Shown in pieces: positions 36,133-45,735 of a DNA stretch of 64,000 nt (positions within the stretch are counted from its first letter, which is position 1; each line of letters begins with the position of its first letter). Position numbers and translations under genes: made by a program. The stretch covers positions 114,850 through 178,849 of the forward strand of contig NZ_KB849168.1 of NCBI RefSeq assembly GCF_000367925.1, read 5' to 3'. The DNA is from Acinetobacter bohemicus ANC 3994. Lineage in GTDB: Bacteria > Pseudomonadota > Gammaproteobacteria > Pseudomonadales > Moraxellaceae. The notes beneath the pieces are model-generated. The model had not been told where the DNA came from. It made no database searches and saw nothing but the letters and a program-made list of their open reading frames with translations.

Positions 36133-36594
36133 TTATGAAAGCCGCTGTATATCTATTTTTAATAATTCAAAGGGTGGTCTTTTAACAAAATTGTTCCAGA
36201 CATATTGGTACAATTTTCTCTGTCCATCAAAATTAACCTTTTCTACAGCTTCATCTAAAGTACACCACATATATTCTGAATGCTCTTCATTGAGGGTTAT
36301 TTTTTGATTTTCCTCACAATACACCACAAATGCTGGAATGAGTTCAATGACATTGAGCTCTGCTTCATAAAATTGTTCCAAATAATCCGCACTGTATAAT
36401 TGTTGAACCTCGATGGCTGTTTCTTCATGAAATTCTCTGATAATGGCTTGCCAGCCCTTTTCACCTACTTCAACTTTTCCTGCAACATGGCACCAAAAAC
36501 CACCTTTATTCCTTTTCATGAGCAATATTTTTATCTCGCCATTTATTTTGGATAAGGCAACCCCTGAGACAATGATTGAGCGAATTGGAATCAT
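36133..36594 (-). CDS. NUDIX hydrolase
   Basis: The start is set at MIPIRSIIVSG because AAAGGA sits six bases upstream; in-frame ATGs two and eight codons earlier are less well placed. The 153-residue protein has a NUDIX box, GKVEVGEKGWQAIIREFHEETAI, fitting G-x5-E-x7-RE-U-x-EE-x-G-U except that the last Gly is Ala. Catalytic Glu residues are intact. Substrates of this family are nucleoside diphosphate derivatives; the C-terminal half resembles dATP/NTP pyrophosphatases, but I cannot name one. Confidence 0.85.
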   Translation of the reverse strand: MIPIRSIIVSGVALSKINGEIKILLMKRNKGGFWCHVAGKVEVGEKGWQAIIREFHEETAIEVQQLYSADYLEQFYEAELNVIELIPAFVVYCEENQKITLNEEHSEYMWCTLDEAVEKVNFDGQRKLYQYVWNNFVKRPPFELLKIDIQRLS

Positions 36595-36640
36595 ATTCAT
36601 TCCTTTAAAAAAGGTCATTTGAACTTTTAAAATTAGAAAT

Positions 36641-36668
36641 AAAAATGCTAACCGAAGTTAGCATTTTT
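36641..36668 (-). terminator. topA terminator
   Basis: Perfect arms aaaaatgctaac (36641-36652) and gttagcattttt (36657-36668), loop cgaa. It starts 15 bases past the topA stop and could also serve the opposite direction. Confidence 0.88.
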
Positions 36669-36682
36669 GACTTAATGAAGTA

Positions 36683-39322
36683 TTAAGCTTCAACCCATTT
36701 TCCATCTTGGTAGACCAGACTCCATTTGGTCTGTTTACCTTCAGCATTTTCAGAACCAATATATTGCACTTGATTTTTACGGCTAAATTTCACCAAGGTA
36801 GGATTCCCTTCAGGGTCAACATCAGGTGCTTGTAAAATGAATTGATATTTCGGATCAAGCTGATCTGCAACTGAGCGCAGTTCTGCTACTTTCGGTGCAC
36901 GTGTTTCACGTACTTTCGGGAATTTGCTTGCTGCCAAGAACAAACCTGCCGCGCCATCACGAAGTACAAAGAAGTCATCATGCTTGGTTGAGCGTAAGTG
37001 TTCCATTTTAATTGGATCGACACGCGGTGGTGCAGGCTGACCACTTTTCAGGACTTTACGTGTGTTGTCACAGCTGGTACAAGCAAAGTAGGGTCCAAAA
37101 CGACCGGTCTTCAATTGCATTTCACCGTCACATTTGTCACATGGAATGCTTGGACCATCGTAACCTTTAATTTTGAACTCACCTTCTTCAAGTTCAAAAC
37201 CTTCACAATCTGGGTTATTACCACAGATATGCAATTTACGACCACCATCAATCACATAACTGTCCATTGCCGTTTCGCAAATTGGGCAGCGTTTTTTCGA
37301 CATCAAATCGGCTGTTTCTGCACTGTCATCATCCGACAACACCGCTAGCGACTCAACAGGCGTCAAATTCAATGTACCTTTGCAACGTTCTTTCGGTGGC
37401 AAGTTATAGCCAGAACAACCCAAGAATACACCCGTTGTTCCCGTACGAATCTGCATCGGACGGTCGCATTCTTTACAATGCACCGCATCCACTTCCACAG
37501 GCTGATTACGGCGCATACCGTTTTCACCTTGTGCAGTGGTTAAACGTTTTTTAAAGTCACCGTAGAAATTATCCAGTAACTCTTTCCAATTCCGCTCACC
37601 ATCCGCAACTTTATCCAGCTGACCTTCAAGATCAGCGGTAAACGCGTAATTCATCAAGTTATTGAAGTTTTCATCAAGACGATCGGTCACGATTTCGCCC
37701 ATCTTCTCGGCAAAGAGACGACGGTTATCCAACTTCACATAACCACGATCTTGAATGGTGGAGATAATTGCCGCATAGGTTGAAGGACGGCCAATGCCTT
37801 TCTTCTCAAGTTCTTTGACCAATGACGCTTCAGTGAAACGTGCAGGCGGTTTAGTAAAGTGCTGAGATGGATCAAGTTTCTCAAGTTTAAGAATTTCACC
37901 GACTTTAACCGCAGGCAATAACACATCATCATCGGCTTTGTTGGCACCACGTACTTTGGTGAAACCATCAAACACCAAGGTACGACCTTTGGCTTTAAGT
38001 TCTACCCCATTGGCATCGACCAAAATCGTAGAAGATAAATATTCCGCAGAGGTCATTTGACATGCCACAAATTGACGCCAAATCAAGTCATACAAACGCT
38101 GTGCATCACGATCGACACCCACAAGGCTATCGCCTTTTAGCGCAACATTGGATGGACGAATCGCTTCATGGGCTTCTTGTGCACCGGCTTTATTGCCATA
38201 TTTATTCGGTTTCGCAGGCAAATATTTTGCCCCAAACTCAGCTTCAATATGATCACGGACCATACTGACCGCATCATCACTTAAGAAGGTCGAGTCAGTA
38301 CGCATATAGGTAATAAAACCCGCTTCATACAAACGCTGTGCCATGGTCATGGTTTTCTTGACAGAAAAACCTAAACGCGTGCTGGCCGCTTGTTGCAAAG
38401 TCGAGGTGATATACGGCGCGCTTGGATTAACCTTGGTGGGTTTATCTTCACGAACAGAAACTTTATATTCCGCATCATTGAGAATTTTTAATAAAGCATC
38501 GGTTTGGGCTTTATTTTGCAGTTTTAAGGTTTTACCACCTTGTTTCACTGCTTCTAAACGAATGTCGTCTTTTTTCGATTTGGTGTCTGCAAAAACCTGC
38601 CAATATTCTTCAGGAATAAAGGCACGAATTTCACGTTCACGCTCAACCACCAATTTCACCGCAACCGACTGTACACGACCTGCCGATAAACCGCGGGCAA
38701 TTTTTTCCCACAGCAATGGCGAAATCATAAAGCCCACAATACGGTCTAAGAAGCGACGTGCTTGTTGGGCATTAACTTTGTCGATATCTAAACGTGAGGG
38801 ATGCTTAAAGGCTTCTTGAATGGCATTTTTGGTAATTTCGTTAAAGACCACACGTTGATAACGTGAATCATCACCACCAATCACTTCTTTTAAATGCCAA
38901 GCAATCGCTTCCCCTTCACGGTCCATATCCGTTGCGAGATAGACTTCATCGACTTGCGATGCCAGTTTTTTCAGTTCCGCAACTACATGTTCCTTACCCG
39001 GAAGCACCTCATAATGCGCTTTCCAATCGTGTTCAGGGTCTACACCCATACGATTGACCAAGGCCATTTGTGATTTTTCAGCTTTCTGTTCATCGGTCAG
39101 TTTAACGCGTGATACAGGTTTTTTTTCTGTACTTTTAGAACCACCCGTAGGTAGGTCACGGACATGCCCGACTGATGATTTTACAATGTAATCTGGACCA
39201 AGATATTTATTGATTGTTTTCGCTTTTGCAGGCGACTCCACAATCACTAAGGCACGTTTTTTCGCAGCACTCGGTGATTTTGCTGTGGTGCTTTTGGATG
39301 TGGACCGAGGAGCGTTCGCCAT
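36683..39322 (-). CDS. topA: DNA topoisomerase I
   Basis: Type IA topoisomerase relaxing negative supercoils. The start is set at the ATG of MANAPRSTSK; the upstream TTG is less likely. The 879 residues have a basic N-terminal tail, the TOPRIM domain (IVESPAKAKTINKYLG, about 28-43, and DMDREGEAIAWHL) and the active-site Tyr in FITYMRTDST. Three C-terminal four-Cys zinc fingers follow (CKECDRPM, CPICETAM, CDKCDGEM). Length and domain order match the gammaproteobacterial enzyme. Confidence 0.97.
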   Translation of the reverse strand: MANAPRSTSKSTTAKSPSAAKKRALVIVESPAKAKTINKYLGPDYIVKSSVGHVRDLPTGGSKSTEKKPVSRVKLTDEQKAEKSQMALVNRMGVDPEHDWKAHYEVLPGKEHVVAELKKLASQVDEVYLATDMDREGEAIAWHLKEVIGGDDSRYQRVVFNEITKNAIQEAFKHPSRLDIDKVNAQQARRFLDRIVGFMISPLLWEKIARGLSAGRVQSVAVKLVVEREREIRAFIPEEYWQVFADTKSKKDDIRLEAVKQGGKTLKLQNKAQTDALLKILNDAEYKVSVREDKPTKVNPSAPYITSTLQQAASTRLGFSVKKTMTMAQRLYEAGFITYMRTDSTFLSDDAVSMVRDHIEAEFGAKYLPAKPNKYGNKAGAQEAHEAIRPSNVALKGDSLVGVDRDAQRLYDLIWRQFVACQMTSAEYLSSTILVDANGVELKAKGRTLVFDGFTKVRGANKADDDVLLPAVKVGEILKLEKLDPSQHFTKPPARFTEASLVKELEKKGIGRPSTYAAIISTIQDRGYVKLDNRRLFAEKMGEIVTDRLDENFNNLMNYAFTADLEGQLDKVADGERNWKELLDNFYGDFKKRLTTAQGENGMRRNQPVEVDAVHCKECDRPMQIRTGTTGVFLGCSGYNLPPKERCKGTLNLTPVESLAVLSDDDSAETADLMSKKRCPICETAMDSYVIDGGRKLHICGNNPDCEGFELEEGEFKIKGYDGPSIPCDKCDGEMQLKTGRFGPYFACTSCDNTRKVLKSGQPAPPRVDPIKMEHLRSTKHDDFFVLRDGAAGLFLAASKFPKVRETRAPKVAELRSVADQLDPKYQFILQAPDVDPEGNPTLVKFSRKNQVQYIGSENAEGKQTKWSLVYQDGKWVEA

Positions 39323-39358
39323 AGTCAACCGTCATTCCTGTTTAAATAGGTATATAAA

Positions 39359-39808
39359 TTAAAATTCAGCCAAAGACTGTAAATAAGTTTTAATGTCATC
39401 TAACTGTGTTGCTCGAAGGTCAGATTCTTCATCCCAATAGAGTCCTACACAGTTTGCCTGCATATCAATAGCATAAATGCCCTTTAATGCAATGGGTAAA
39501 GCGTTAAACTTATCATTCCCCTGCACCACTTTGAGCTGTTGATCTTCAACACGTGCACGCATTAGGGGCAAACGAGCATCCGGAATTAAAACACTGTAAT
39601 AGGCAACCATACTGGCACGGCTTGAGGAGGCCATTGGAATTTTAGTCCAATCGGGAGCCGCCACTAAACGTGGATGCAACCCCATCTTGCGCGCTTTCTC
39701 ACGCATCATTCCCAATGCTTTTTCTCGCGGACTGACGCGAAGACCCAAAATAGAGCCTAAAACAAAAAGAATAATGAAGCCAATTACCCAAATACCCGTA
39801 TTTTCCAT
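39359..39808 (-). CDS. Conserved membrane-anchored hypothetical protein
   Basis: A 149-residue protein with one N-terminal membrane helix (about 6-24, IWVIGFIILFVLGSILGL). It continues with SPREKALGMMREKARKMGLHPRLV and a soluble C-terminal domain ending in an amphipathic helix. I do not recognise a named function. It lies directly upstream of topA on the same strand (36 bases) and may be cotranscribed. Its topology suggests a cytosolic or periplasmic domain tethered to the inner membrane. Confidence 0.72.
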   Translation of the reverse strand: MENTGIWVIGFIILFVLGSILGLRVSPREKALGMMREKARKMGLHPRLVAAPDWTKIPMASSSRASMVAYYSVLIPDARLPLMRARVEDQQLKVVQGNDKFNALPIALKGIYAIDMQANCVGLYWDEESDLRATQLDDIKTYLQSLAEF

Positions 39809-39878
39809 AGTACAACCTTGTTATTCCTTTATTAGAGTTGCATAAGCTGAATATAAAACGCAAGTTTCAGCGATGAAA

Positions 39879-40877
39879 TTAATTGAGGAACATTTCATGG
39901 CTATACAGTACTTCACTGCCATCCCAATAAATATATCCTTTCTCAATCAATTCTTTAAGCAACAATCGAACATCCGATTTTGGGAAAATTTGTTCTAACA
40001 AATCCCGTAAAGCATAAATATCTTTCGGCTTGTCTGATTTTAATTCACGTAATTTACGCGCAACGACCACCTGAACAGGGTCAATTTTCGAGAAATTTTT
40101 AAACAAATCTTTTTGTGCATGATGAAGCGTATTTGAATGTTCTAGCTCGTCATCTGACCCAGACTCTCGTTGCCGCTGAGCCAAAATTTCGCTCGTATTT
40201 TGCACTTCTTCTAAGGGCATCACTGCATCTAAATCAAGTTGCATCCATTGTTTCAACACTTTTTTACGAAAGCTAATTTGCTCATCATAGCGTTTTACAA
40301 TTTTTAAGTTAATCAACAAACCGATCAGAGGCTGGACTTGTTCACTGGCCACTTGCAAAATATTACTGATCGAATTTTTAAGTTTCTCAATCGAGTTGGG
40401 TTTTCCTTTCATTCCACCCAAAACATCACAATATTTTTTCACCAACAGTAGATTCGGTTTTTGCTTAATTGTCTCGACAGTTGGAATTTTATATTTTGAA
40501 TTAAAAGAAGATTGCTCAGCCTGAACGTGAATCAGGCTACAGTTCATATCTGAAGACTGCATCATTTCAAGTAACATTTCACTGCTGGGCATGGCAGAAA
40601 TGACTTCAATACACGTGTCCGGTTCGAGCAAGGCAATGAGCTGTCCAACCACCACAGCATATTCAAATTCTTTTTGATCGACCTCTGCGGTTTCTAAAAT
40701 CACCACTTGGCCACTGCTGACCCAACTTGAAAACTCGGTTAAATCTTCCAGTGAATATTCAAATTTTCCGGTGCAGTTAAATAGGTAAATTACCGCATAG
40801 TGTTGAATAATGTCGCGCAACAGCTGTGCCGTTGGCATATTATTTTCAAGATCAAGAAGAACGACTTTGTTGGACAT
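39879..40877 (-). CDS. Hypothetical protein with a possible NYN/PIN-like N-terminus
   Basis: The start is set at the ATG of MSNKVVLLDLENN; an upstream TTG adds five residues. The 332-residue protein has an N-terminal region that recalls NYN/PIN-like nuclease folds: LLDLENN (6-12), an acidic DQKEFEYAVVVGQ segment and a strand IEVISAMPSSE. The C-terminal part, LRDLLEQIFPKSDVRLLLKELIEKGYIYWDG, resembles a winged helix. Both calls are inference from pattern. No membrane segment is seen. It lies between slyX and the membrane-anchored gene. Confidence 0.6.
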   Translation of the reverse strand: MSNKVVLLDLENNMPTAQLLRDIIQHYAVIYLFNCTGKFEYSLEDLTEFSSWVSSGQVVILETAEVDQKEFEYAVVVGQLIALLEPDTCIEVISAMPSSEMLLEMMQSSDMNCSLIHVQAEQSSFNSKYKIPTVETIKQKPNLLLVKKYCDVLGGMKGKPNSIEKLKNSISNILQVASEQVQPLIGLLINLKIVKRYDEQISFRKKVLKQWMQLDLDAVMPLEEVQNTSEILAQRQRESGSDDELEHSNTLHHAQKDLFKNFSKIDPVQVVVARKLRELKSDKPKDIYALRDLLEQIFPKSDVRLLLKELIEKGYIYWDGSEVLYSHEMFLN

Positions 40878-40975
40878 AATCTCAATAGACAAGTAAGCAA
40901 ACTTTGAGCACGCATTAGAGCGAGCTTGGCTTAAAAGGTCAAATCAATTCAGCAAAAAGACCGATAAAGATTGAC

Positions 40976-41221
40976 TCAATAATGCGGTGGTCGATCACTC
41001 ATGGGATCAAAAGCAGCAATCCCATCAGATAAATCTGCACATTCAATACGTTGATACAAAAACTGCATTTGTTTCTTTAAATCAGCTATTTCGGCATTTT
41101 GACGCGTGACTTGGTCATTCAATTGTTCAACTAAATCATCTAAAAATGTAATTCGCACTTGCAAATCTTCTAAGGGTGCGGACAATGACGCCTGATCATT
41201 AAGATTTTTTTGTTTAGTCAT
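40976..41221 (-). CDS. slyX: SlyX family protein
   Basis: An 81-residue coiled-coil protein of the SlyX family. The heptad-rich LQVRITFLDDLVEQLNDQVTRQ segment (about 20-41) and the C-terminal RPPHY ending are diagnostic. Function is not established. It is divergent from uup with only 33 bases between the starts, so the two promoters overlap. Confidence 0.92.
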   Translation of the reverse strand: MTKQKNLNDQASLSAPLEDLQVRITFLDDLVEQLNDQVTRQNAEIADLKKQMQFLYQRIECADLSDGIAAFDPMSDRPPHY

Positions 41222-41254
41222 TTTAAGTCCTCACTTTGGATTTCAGGAAACAGT

Positions 41255-43150
41255 ATGGCCTATATTACATTAAGGGATGTCCAACTTGCGTTTGGCGGAC
41301 CTTCCCTGCTCGACGGCGCGAACTTTAATTTGGAACGCGGTGAACGAGTTTGTTTGATTGGCCGTAACGGTGAAGGTAAGTCTACTTTACTTAAACTCAT
41401 TGAGGGAAGTTTACTACCAGATCGTGGTGAAGTTTCTATACAAAATGGCATCACCATTTCCATGCTGGCTCAAGATGTACCCATGGACTCGGGTAAAGTT
41501 GCTGATATTGTTGCAGATGGCGCAGGTGAAGCCGCTACAGTCCTCAGAGCTTATCATGAAGCCAGTGATGCATGTGTCTTGGGTGATATGGATGCCTGTG
41601 ACCGCATGGGTGAACTCCAGCACAAACTTGATCAAGTGGATGGTTGGGCTTTAGAAACTAAAGTTAACTCTATCTTAAGCAAGATGGGTCTTGACCCAGA
41701 TGCTGATCTAGCCGATTTATCGGGTGGTCGTAAACGTCGTGTTCTTTTGGCACGTGCGCTTTTAACGCAACCTGACGTTCTTTTACTCGACGAACCAACC
41801 AACCATTTGGACGTTGAAAGTATTGAGTGGTTAGAAAAATTCCTCCTCGATCAAAACAACTTAACACTGCTGTTTATTTCGCATGACCGTTCATTTGTTG
41901 ACAGCATTGCCACCCGTATTGTTGAGCTTGATCGTGGTACTTTGCGTAGCTATGAAGGTAACTACACACGTTACCTTGATCTTAAAGCGCAACAAATGGA
42001 AGCTGAAGAAAAGCAAAATGCGTTATTTGATAAGCGTTTAGCTGAAGAAGAAGTGTGGATTCGCCAAGGCATTAAAGCGCGTCGTACCCGTAACGAAGGT
42101 CGTGTTCGTGCGCTGAAAGATTTACGTGAAGAATCGAAAGCACGTCGTTCACAACAAGGCAAAGTGAGCATGGCAACGCAAGATGCCAATCGTTCAGGTA
42201 AGTTGGTCTTCGATATTGAACATCTTAGTGTTGCTTTTGGCGACCAAGAACCAATTATCAAAGATTTCTCTGCATTAGTGCTGCGTGGTGACCGTATTGG
42301 TTTAGTCGGTGACAACGGTGTGGGCAAAACAACCCTGATCAAAGCCATTTTAGGTGAACTTGAACATAGTGGAACAGTGAAAACAGGTACACAACTTGAA
42401 GTGGCCTATTTTGACCAACTACGTAATGCACTAGATCTTGAAAAATCGGTTAAAGACAACGTGTCTGAAGGTTCGGATTTTGTCGATGTAAATGGCGGTC
42501 GTCGTCATATTTACAGCTACTTGCAAGATTTCTTGTTCTCACCTGAACGCGCGCGTACCCCAGTAAAAGCATTGTCTGGTGGTGAACGTAACCGTATTCT
42601 GTTAGCCAAACTACTGCTTAAGCCATCAAATTTAATCGTCATGGATGAGCCAACCAATGACTTGGACATGGTGACTTTAGAGCTATTAGAAGAAATGCTC
42701 GGTGGTTATAAAGGCACATTACTTCTCATCTCGCATGACCGTGCATTCATGGACAATGTCGTGACCTCGACTTGGGTCTTTGATGGGAAAGGTCATATCG
42801 ATGAGTACGTCGGTGGTTATCAGGACTATCTAGAACAACGCCCTGATCAAACTGCGGTTGATCAAAAAAGTGATGTGAAAAAAGCCCTGGCTAAAGCCGA
42901 AGCCGCTGTGCCGAAGAAAGCAAAGCTTAGCTATAAAGATCAACGGGCTTTAGAGCAATTGCCTGCTGAAATGGAAGCCTTAGAAACAGAGCAAGCCAGC
43001 TTGAATGAAAAACTTGCGGATGGTTCATTGTTTGTCTCTGATGCTGACGCTGCGGCAAAAATTTCTGCACGCTTAGCTGAAATTGATGAGCTATTGCTTG
43101 AAAAATTAGAACGTTGGGAAGAATTAGACAACATGTCGAAAGGCAATTAA
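41255..43150 (+). CDS. uup: ABC-F ATPase Uup
   Basis: The start is set at MAYITLRDVQLAFGG, preceded by AGGAAA; a longer frame upstream is not needed. The 631-residue soluble protein has two ABC domains: Walker A GRNGEGKST and signature LSGGRKRR in the first, GDNGVGKTT and LSGGERNR in the second. An ABC-F linker and a C-terminal coiled-coil (about 540-631) follow, which marks Uup within the ABC-F group. Uup acts on ribosomes or branched DNA intermediates; it is not a transporter, as no membrane helices occur. Confidence 0.94.
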   Translation: MAYITLRDVQLAFGGPSLLDGANFNLERGERVCLIGRNGEGKSTLLKLIEGSLLPDRGEVSIQNGITISMLAQDVPMDSGKVADIVADGAGEAATVLRAYHEASDACVLGDMDACDRMGELQHKLDQVDGWALETKVNSILSKMGLDPDADLADLSGGRKRRVLLARALLTQPDVLLLDEPTNHLDVESIEWLEKFLLDQNNLTLLFISHDRSFVDSIATRIVELDRGTLRSYEGNYTRYLDLKAQQMEAEEKQNALFDKRLAEEEVWIRQGIKARRTRNEGRVRALKDLREESKARRSQQGKVSMATQDANRSGKLVFDIEHLSVAFGDQEPIIKDFSALVLRGDRIGLVGDNGVGKTTLIKAILGELEHSGTVKTGTQLEVAYFDQLRNALDLEKSVKDNVSEGSDFVDVNGGRRHIYSYLQDFLFSPERARTPVKALSGGERNRILLAKLLLKPSNLIVMDEPTNDLDMVTLELLEEMLGGYKGTLLLISHDRAFMDNVVTSTWVFDGKGHIDEYVGGYQDYLEQRPDQTAVDQKSDVKKALAKAEAAVPKKAKLSYKDQRALEQLPAEMEALETEQASLNEKLADGSLFVSDADAAAKISARLAEIDELLLEKLERWEELDNMSKGN

Positions 43151-43262
43151 TTCATCCTGTTTCAATGGGCATCTGTAGAGATATCTACAGATGCCTTTTT
43201 ATTTCAGAATTATGTTCGTGCTACACTACATTCCTGTCTAATTCAGATCATCGCACGAAACA

Positions 43263-44198
43263 ATGAGTAAAAAAACCAACTATCAACCGGGTACATTTCA
43301 ATGGTCATTTCTGTTGCCACAATATTGGGGCATCTGGATGGGTATTATTTTCCTCATGATTTTGGCGATTTTACCGTGGGCAATTCAGCATCGTTTAGCC
43401 ACTTTTTTAGGCCATATTGCATTTAACAAACTAAAATCACGTCGTCACACCACGCTTCGAAATTTAGAAGTATGTTTTCCCGAATGGACAGCTGAACAAC
43501 TCCAAGCGCATGCCCGACAAGTTTTTGTCGATCAAATGCTGGGAATTTTTGAAACCTTAAATGCGTGGTATTGTCCACAATGGTTTAAAGATCGGGTCAG
43601 TATTGAAGGTTTAGAGCATCTACATCAGGCACAAGCTGATGGCAAGGGCGTGTTACTGCTGGGGACACATTCCACCTTATTAGATGCAGGCGGCTATCTG
43701 TGCGCACAGTACTTTGAGCTGGGTGTTGTGTATCGTCCGCAGAATAACCCCCTCCTCGATATGCTCATTTACCGCTGCCGTGCCACCATTTATGACCATC
43801 AAATTGACCATGATGATATGCGCGGCTTAATCCGAAATCTTAAAAATGGTCAGGCCATTTGGTATAGTCCCGACCAAGATTATGGTTTAAAACAAGGCAT
43901 TATGGCGCCTTTTTTTGACGTACCTGCCGCGACAGTCACGGCACATCGTCGTTTACTTAAAATGTCAAAAGCAGTTGCCGTGCCTTTGTATTTCTATCGC
44001 GATGGTGACATTAAAGACCCTCGTTACCATGTACTGCTTGAGCCTATGGTCGCTAGCATCCCGAGTGACAATGAACTTGAAGATGCCACGCTGGTAAATA
44101 AAATTATTGAAAATCAGCTGCGCATCGCACCGACTCAATATATGTGGTTCCACCGCCGTTTTAAAACTCGCCCTGAAGGCTATGACGAAATTTACTAA
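43263..44198 (+). CDS. Lipid A acyltransferase (LpxL/LpxM family)
   Basis: A 311-residue inner membrane enzyme that adds secondary acyl chains to lipid A. It has an N-terminal membrane helix (about 22-41), the catalytic HxxxxD motif (His136, Asp141 in GTHSTLLDAGG) and the downstream SPDQDYG segment, all hallmarks of HtrB/MsbB proteins. Whether it is the LpxL or LpxM type cannot be settled by eye. A glycosyltransferase gene follows 33 bases later, which fits a lipooligosaccharide-assembly pair. Confidence 0.9.
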   Translation: MSKKTNYQPGTFQWSFLLPQYWGIWMGIIFLMILAILPWAIQHRLATFLGHIAFNKLKSRRHTTLRNLEVCFPEWTAEQLQAHARQVFVDQMLGIFETLNAWYCPQWFKDRVSIEGLEHLHQAQADGKGVLLLGTHSTLLDAGGYLCAQYFELGVVYRPQNNPLLDMLIYRCRATIYDHQIDHDDMRGLIRNLKNGQAIWYSPDQDYGLKQGIMAPFFDVPAATVTAHRRLLKMSKAVAVPLYFYRDGDIKDPRYHVLLEPMVASIPSDNELEDATLVNKIIENQLRIAPTQYMWFHRRFKTRPEGYDEIY

Positions 44199-44231
44199 CA
44201 CCACCTTTAAAAAAAGTTGAAGAGAATACCA

Positions 44232-45338
44232 ATGAAAATTATGCAACTTCTTCCAGAATTAAACAGTGGTGGCGTTGAACGTGGCACATTGGAAATTGCA
44301 CGTGCACTGATTGCAGCAGGTCATGAATCAATTGTTGTTTCAAATGGTGGACGTCTGGTCGCTCAACTTGAAGCGGAAGGCTCGCAGCACCTGAGTTTAG
44401 CCATTCATAAAAAATCTTTATCCAGCCTGTGGCAAATCCGACCATTGCGCAAACTGATTCAGCAGCATCAACCTGATATTGTGCATGTTCGTTCACGCGT
44501 ACCGGCTTGGCTGACGCATTTTGCCCTTAAAGGTATTCCAGCCAATCAACGTCCGCATCTGATCTCTACAGTGCATGGTTTTTATTCGACCAATCGTTAT
44601 AGTGCCATTATGACGCAAGCAGAAAAAGTCATTGCCGTGTCTGACAGTGTGGTGAAATATATTACCGAACATTATCAAAACTGCCCGCCCGAACATATTG
44701 TCCGAATTTATCGCGGTATTTCACCGCAAGAATTTCCTCACGGTTACCAACCTTCTGCACTCTGGATCAATCAAACCTTTAAAGATTTCCCGCAACTGGA
44801 AAATAAATTTCTAGTTTGTCTGCCTGGACGTATTACCCGTTTAAAAGGACATGAAACGTTAATTGAACTTATGCAACAATTGCAAAACCAATATCCAAAC
44901 TTGCATGCGGTCGTAGTCGGTGGCGCTGATGCTAAAAAACAGGCCTATTTAGAAGAACTGGAAAGCAACATTCAATCTAAGGGCTTACGAGAGAAGATTA
45001 CTTTTGTTGGGCATCGTTCAGATATACGTGAATGGCTGGCATTTAGCGATGTGGTGCTGTCTTTATCCAATCAAGCTGAAACTTTTGGACGTACTGCTTT
45101 AGAAGCTTTATCGGTGGGAACACCTGTGATTGGTTGGAATCGTGGTGGTGTAGCAGAAATTTTATCTCATCTTTATCCGCAAGGTTTAATCGACGTAGGT
45201 GATCAAGCTGCATTATTGCATGCCGTTCAGCAGCATATCGATGAACCTCAAGCCGTTGAACCTGTCACGATGTTTAGTTTAAAAGAGATGTGTGATCGAA
45301 CCATTAATTTATATAAACATGTTTTAAATTTAGATTAA
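44232..45338 (+). CDS. GT4-family glycosyltransferase, probably LOS core
   Basis: The start is set at MKIMQLLPELNSGGVERG; an upstream TTG is unlikely. The 368-residue GT-B fold enzyme has the N-terminal GGVERGTLEIARAL motif, the nucleotide-binding middle LPGRITRLKGHETLIELM, and the C-terminal EAD-like ETFGRTALEALSVGTPVIGWNRGG. These are typical of GT family 4. The acceptor is inferred from context: it follows a lipid A acyltransferase, so a lipooligosaccharide core sugar is the likeliest product. Confidence 0.88.
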   Translation: MKIMQLLPELNSGGVERGTLEIARALIAAGHESIVVSNGGRLVAQLEAEGSQHLSLAIHKKSLSSLWQIRPLRKLIQQHQPDIVHVRSRVPAWLTHFALKGIPANQRPHLISTVHGFYSTNRYSAIMTQAEKVIAVSDSVVKYITEHYQNCPPEHIVRIYRGISPQEFPHGYQPSALWINQTFKDFPQLENKFLVCLPGRITRLKGHETLIELMQQLQNQYPNLHAVVVGGADAKKQAYLEELESNIQSKGLREKITFVGHRSDIREWLAFSDVVLSLSNQAETFGRTALEALSVGTPVIGWNRGGVAEILSHLYPQGLIDVGDQAALLHAVQQHIDEPQAVEPVTMFSLKEMCDRTINLYKHVLNLD

Positions 45339-45735
45339 GTTGATTCCATGACTTGCATCAATCAAAAAATGTTCCATATTCGATTCTTTAAAATCAGCAC
45401 TGCCTCATGTGATTAATTCAATTTTATGGCATCGCTGAAATTTTATTTTTAGCATCTGCTATAAAAACACAACCCGAGTTCTGCATCCTGCAAAACTCGG
45501 GTTTATAAGGTTGTGCTTTCAAATTTTGTTTTTATTATCTTGTGGCCATCCATTGCTGCATCATGTCCATGATGACTATCCACCAGCATCGTCTTCCATA
45601 ATGGGATGTTCCGTTCCCAACTCCTTGGCTGATGTGTGCATACTAAGTAAAATTTAAAAGCAGGACTATTCGCCATAGACCTAAATCAATGTAAGCCATT
45701 TCGTACACTTTTCCCCTAATCCCCCGATCATCCCT
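45339..45735. other. Intergenic region with a hairpin and a possible small-gene relic
   Basis: About 400 bases between convergent genes. On the minus strand two short frames overlap in different phases: 45576-45641 (21 codons, MHTSAKELGTEHPIMEDD) and 45503-45589 (28 codons, His-rich, HHGHDAAMDGH). A hairpin with a minus-strand U-run follows them directly. This looks like a small gene broken by a frameshift. Near 45711-45735 the C-rich stretch cccctaatccccc recalls the dispersed element. Confidence 0.4.
45471..45503 (-). terminator. Strong hairpin terminator, mainly minus strand
   Basis: Arms aacccgagtt (45471-45480) and aactcgggtt (45494-45503), with further pairing inside the loop. The U-run is better on the minus strand, yet no intact minus-strand gene ends just before it. 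Confidence 0.75.

Noticed and set aside
37267..37554. 95-codon plus-strand frame within topA
   Set aside because: Antisense shadow of the topA zinc-finger region.
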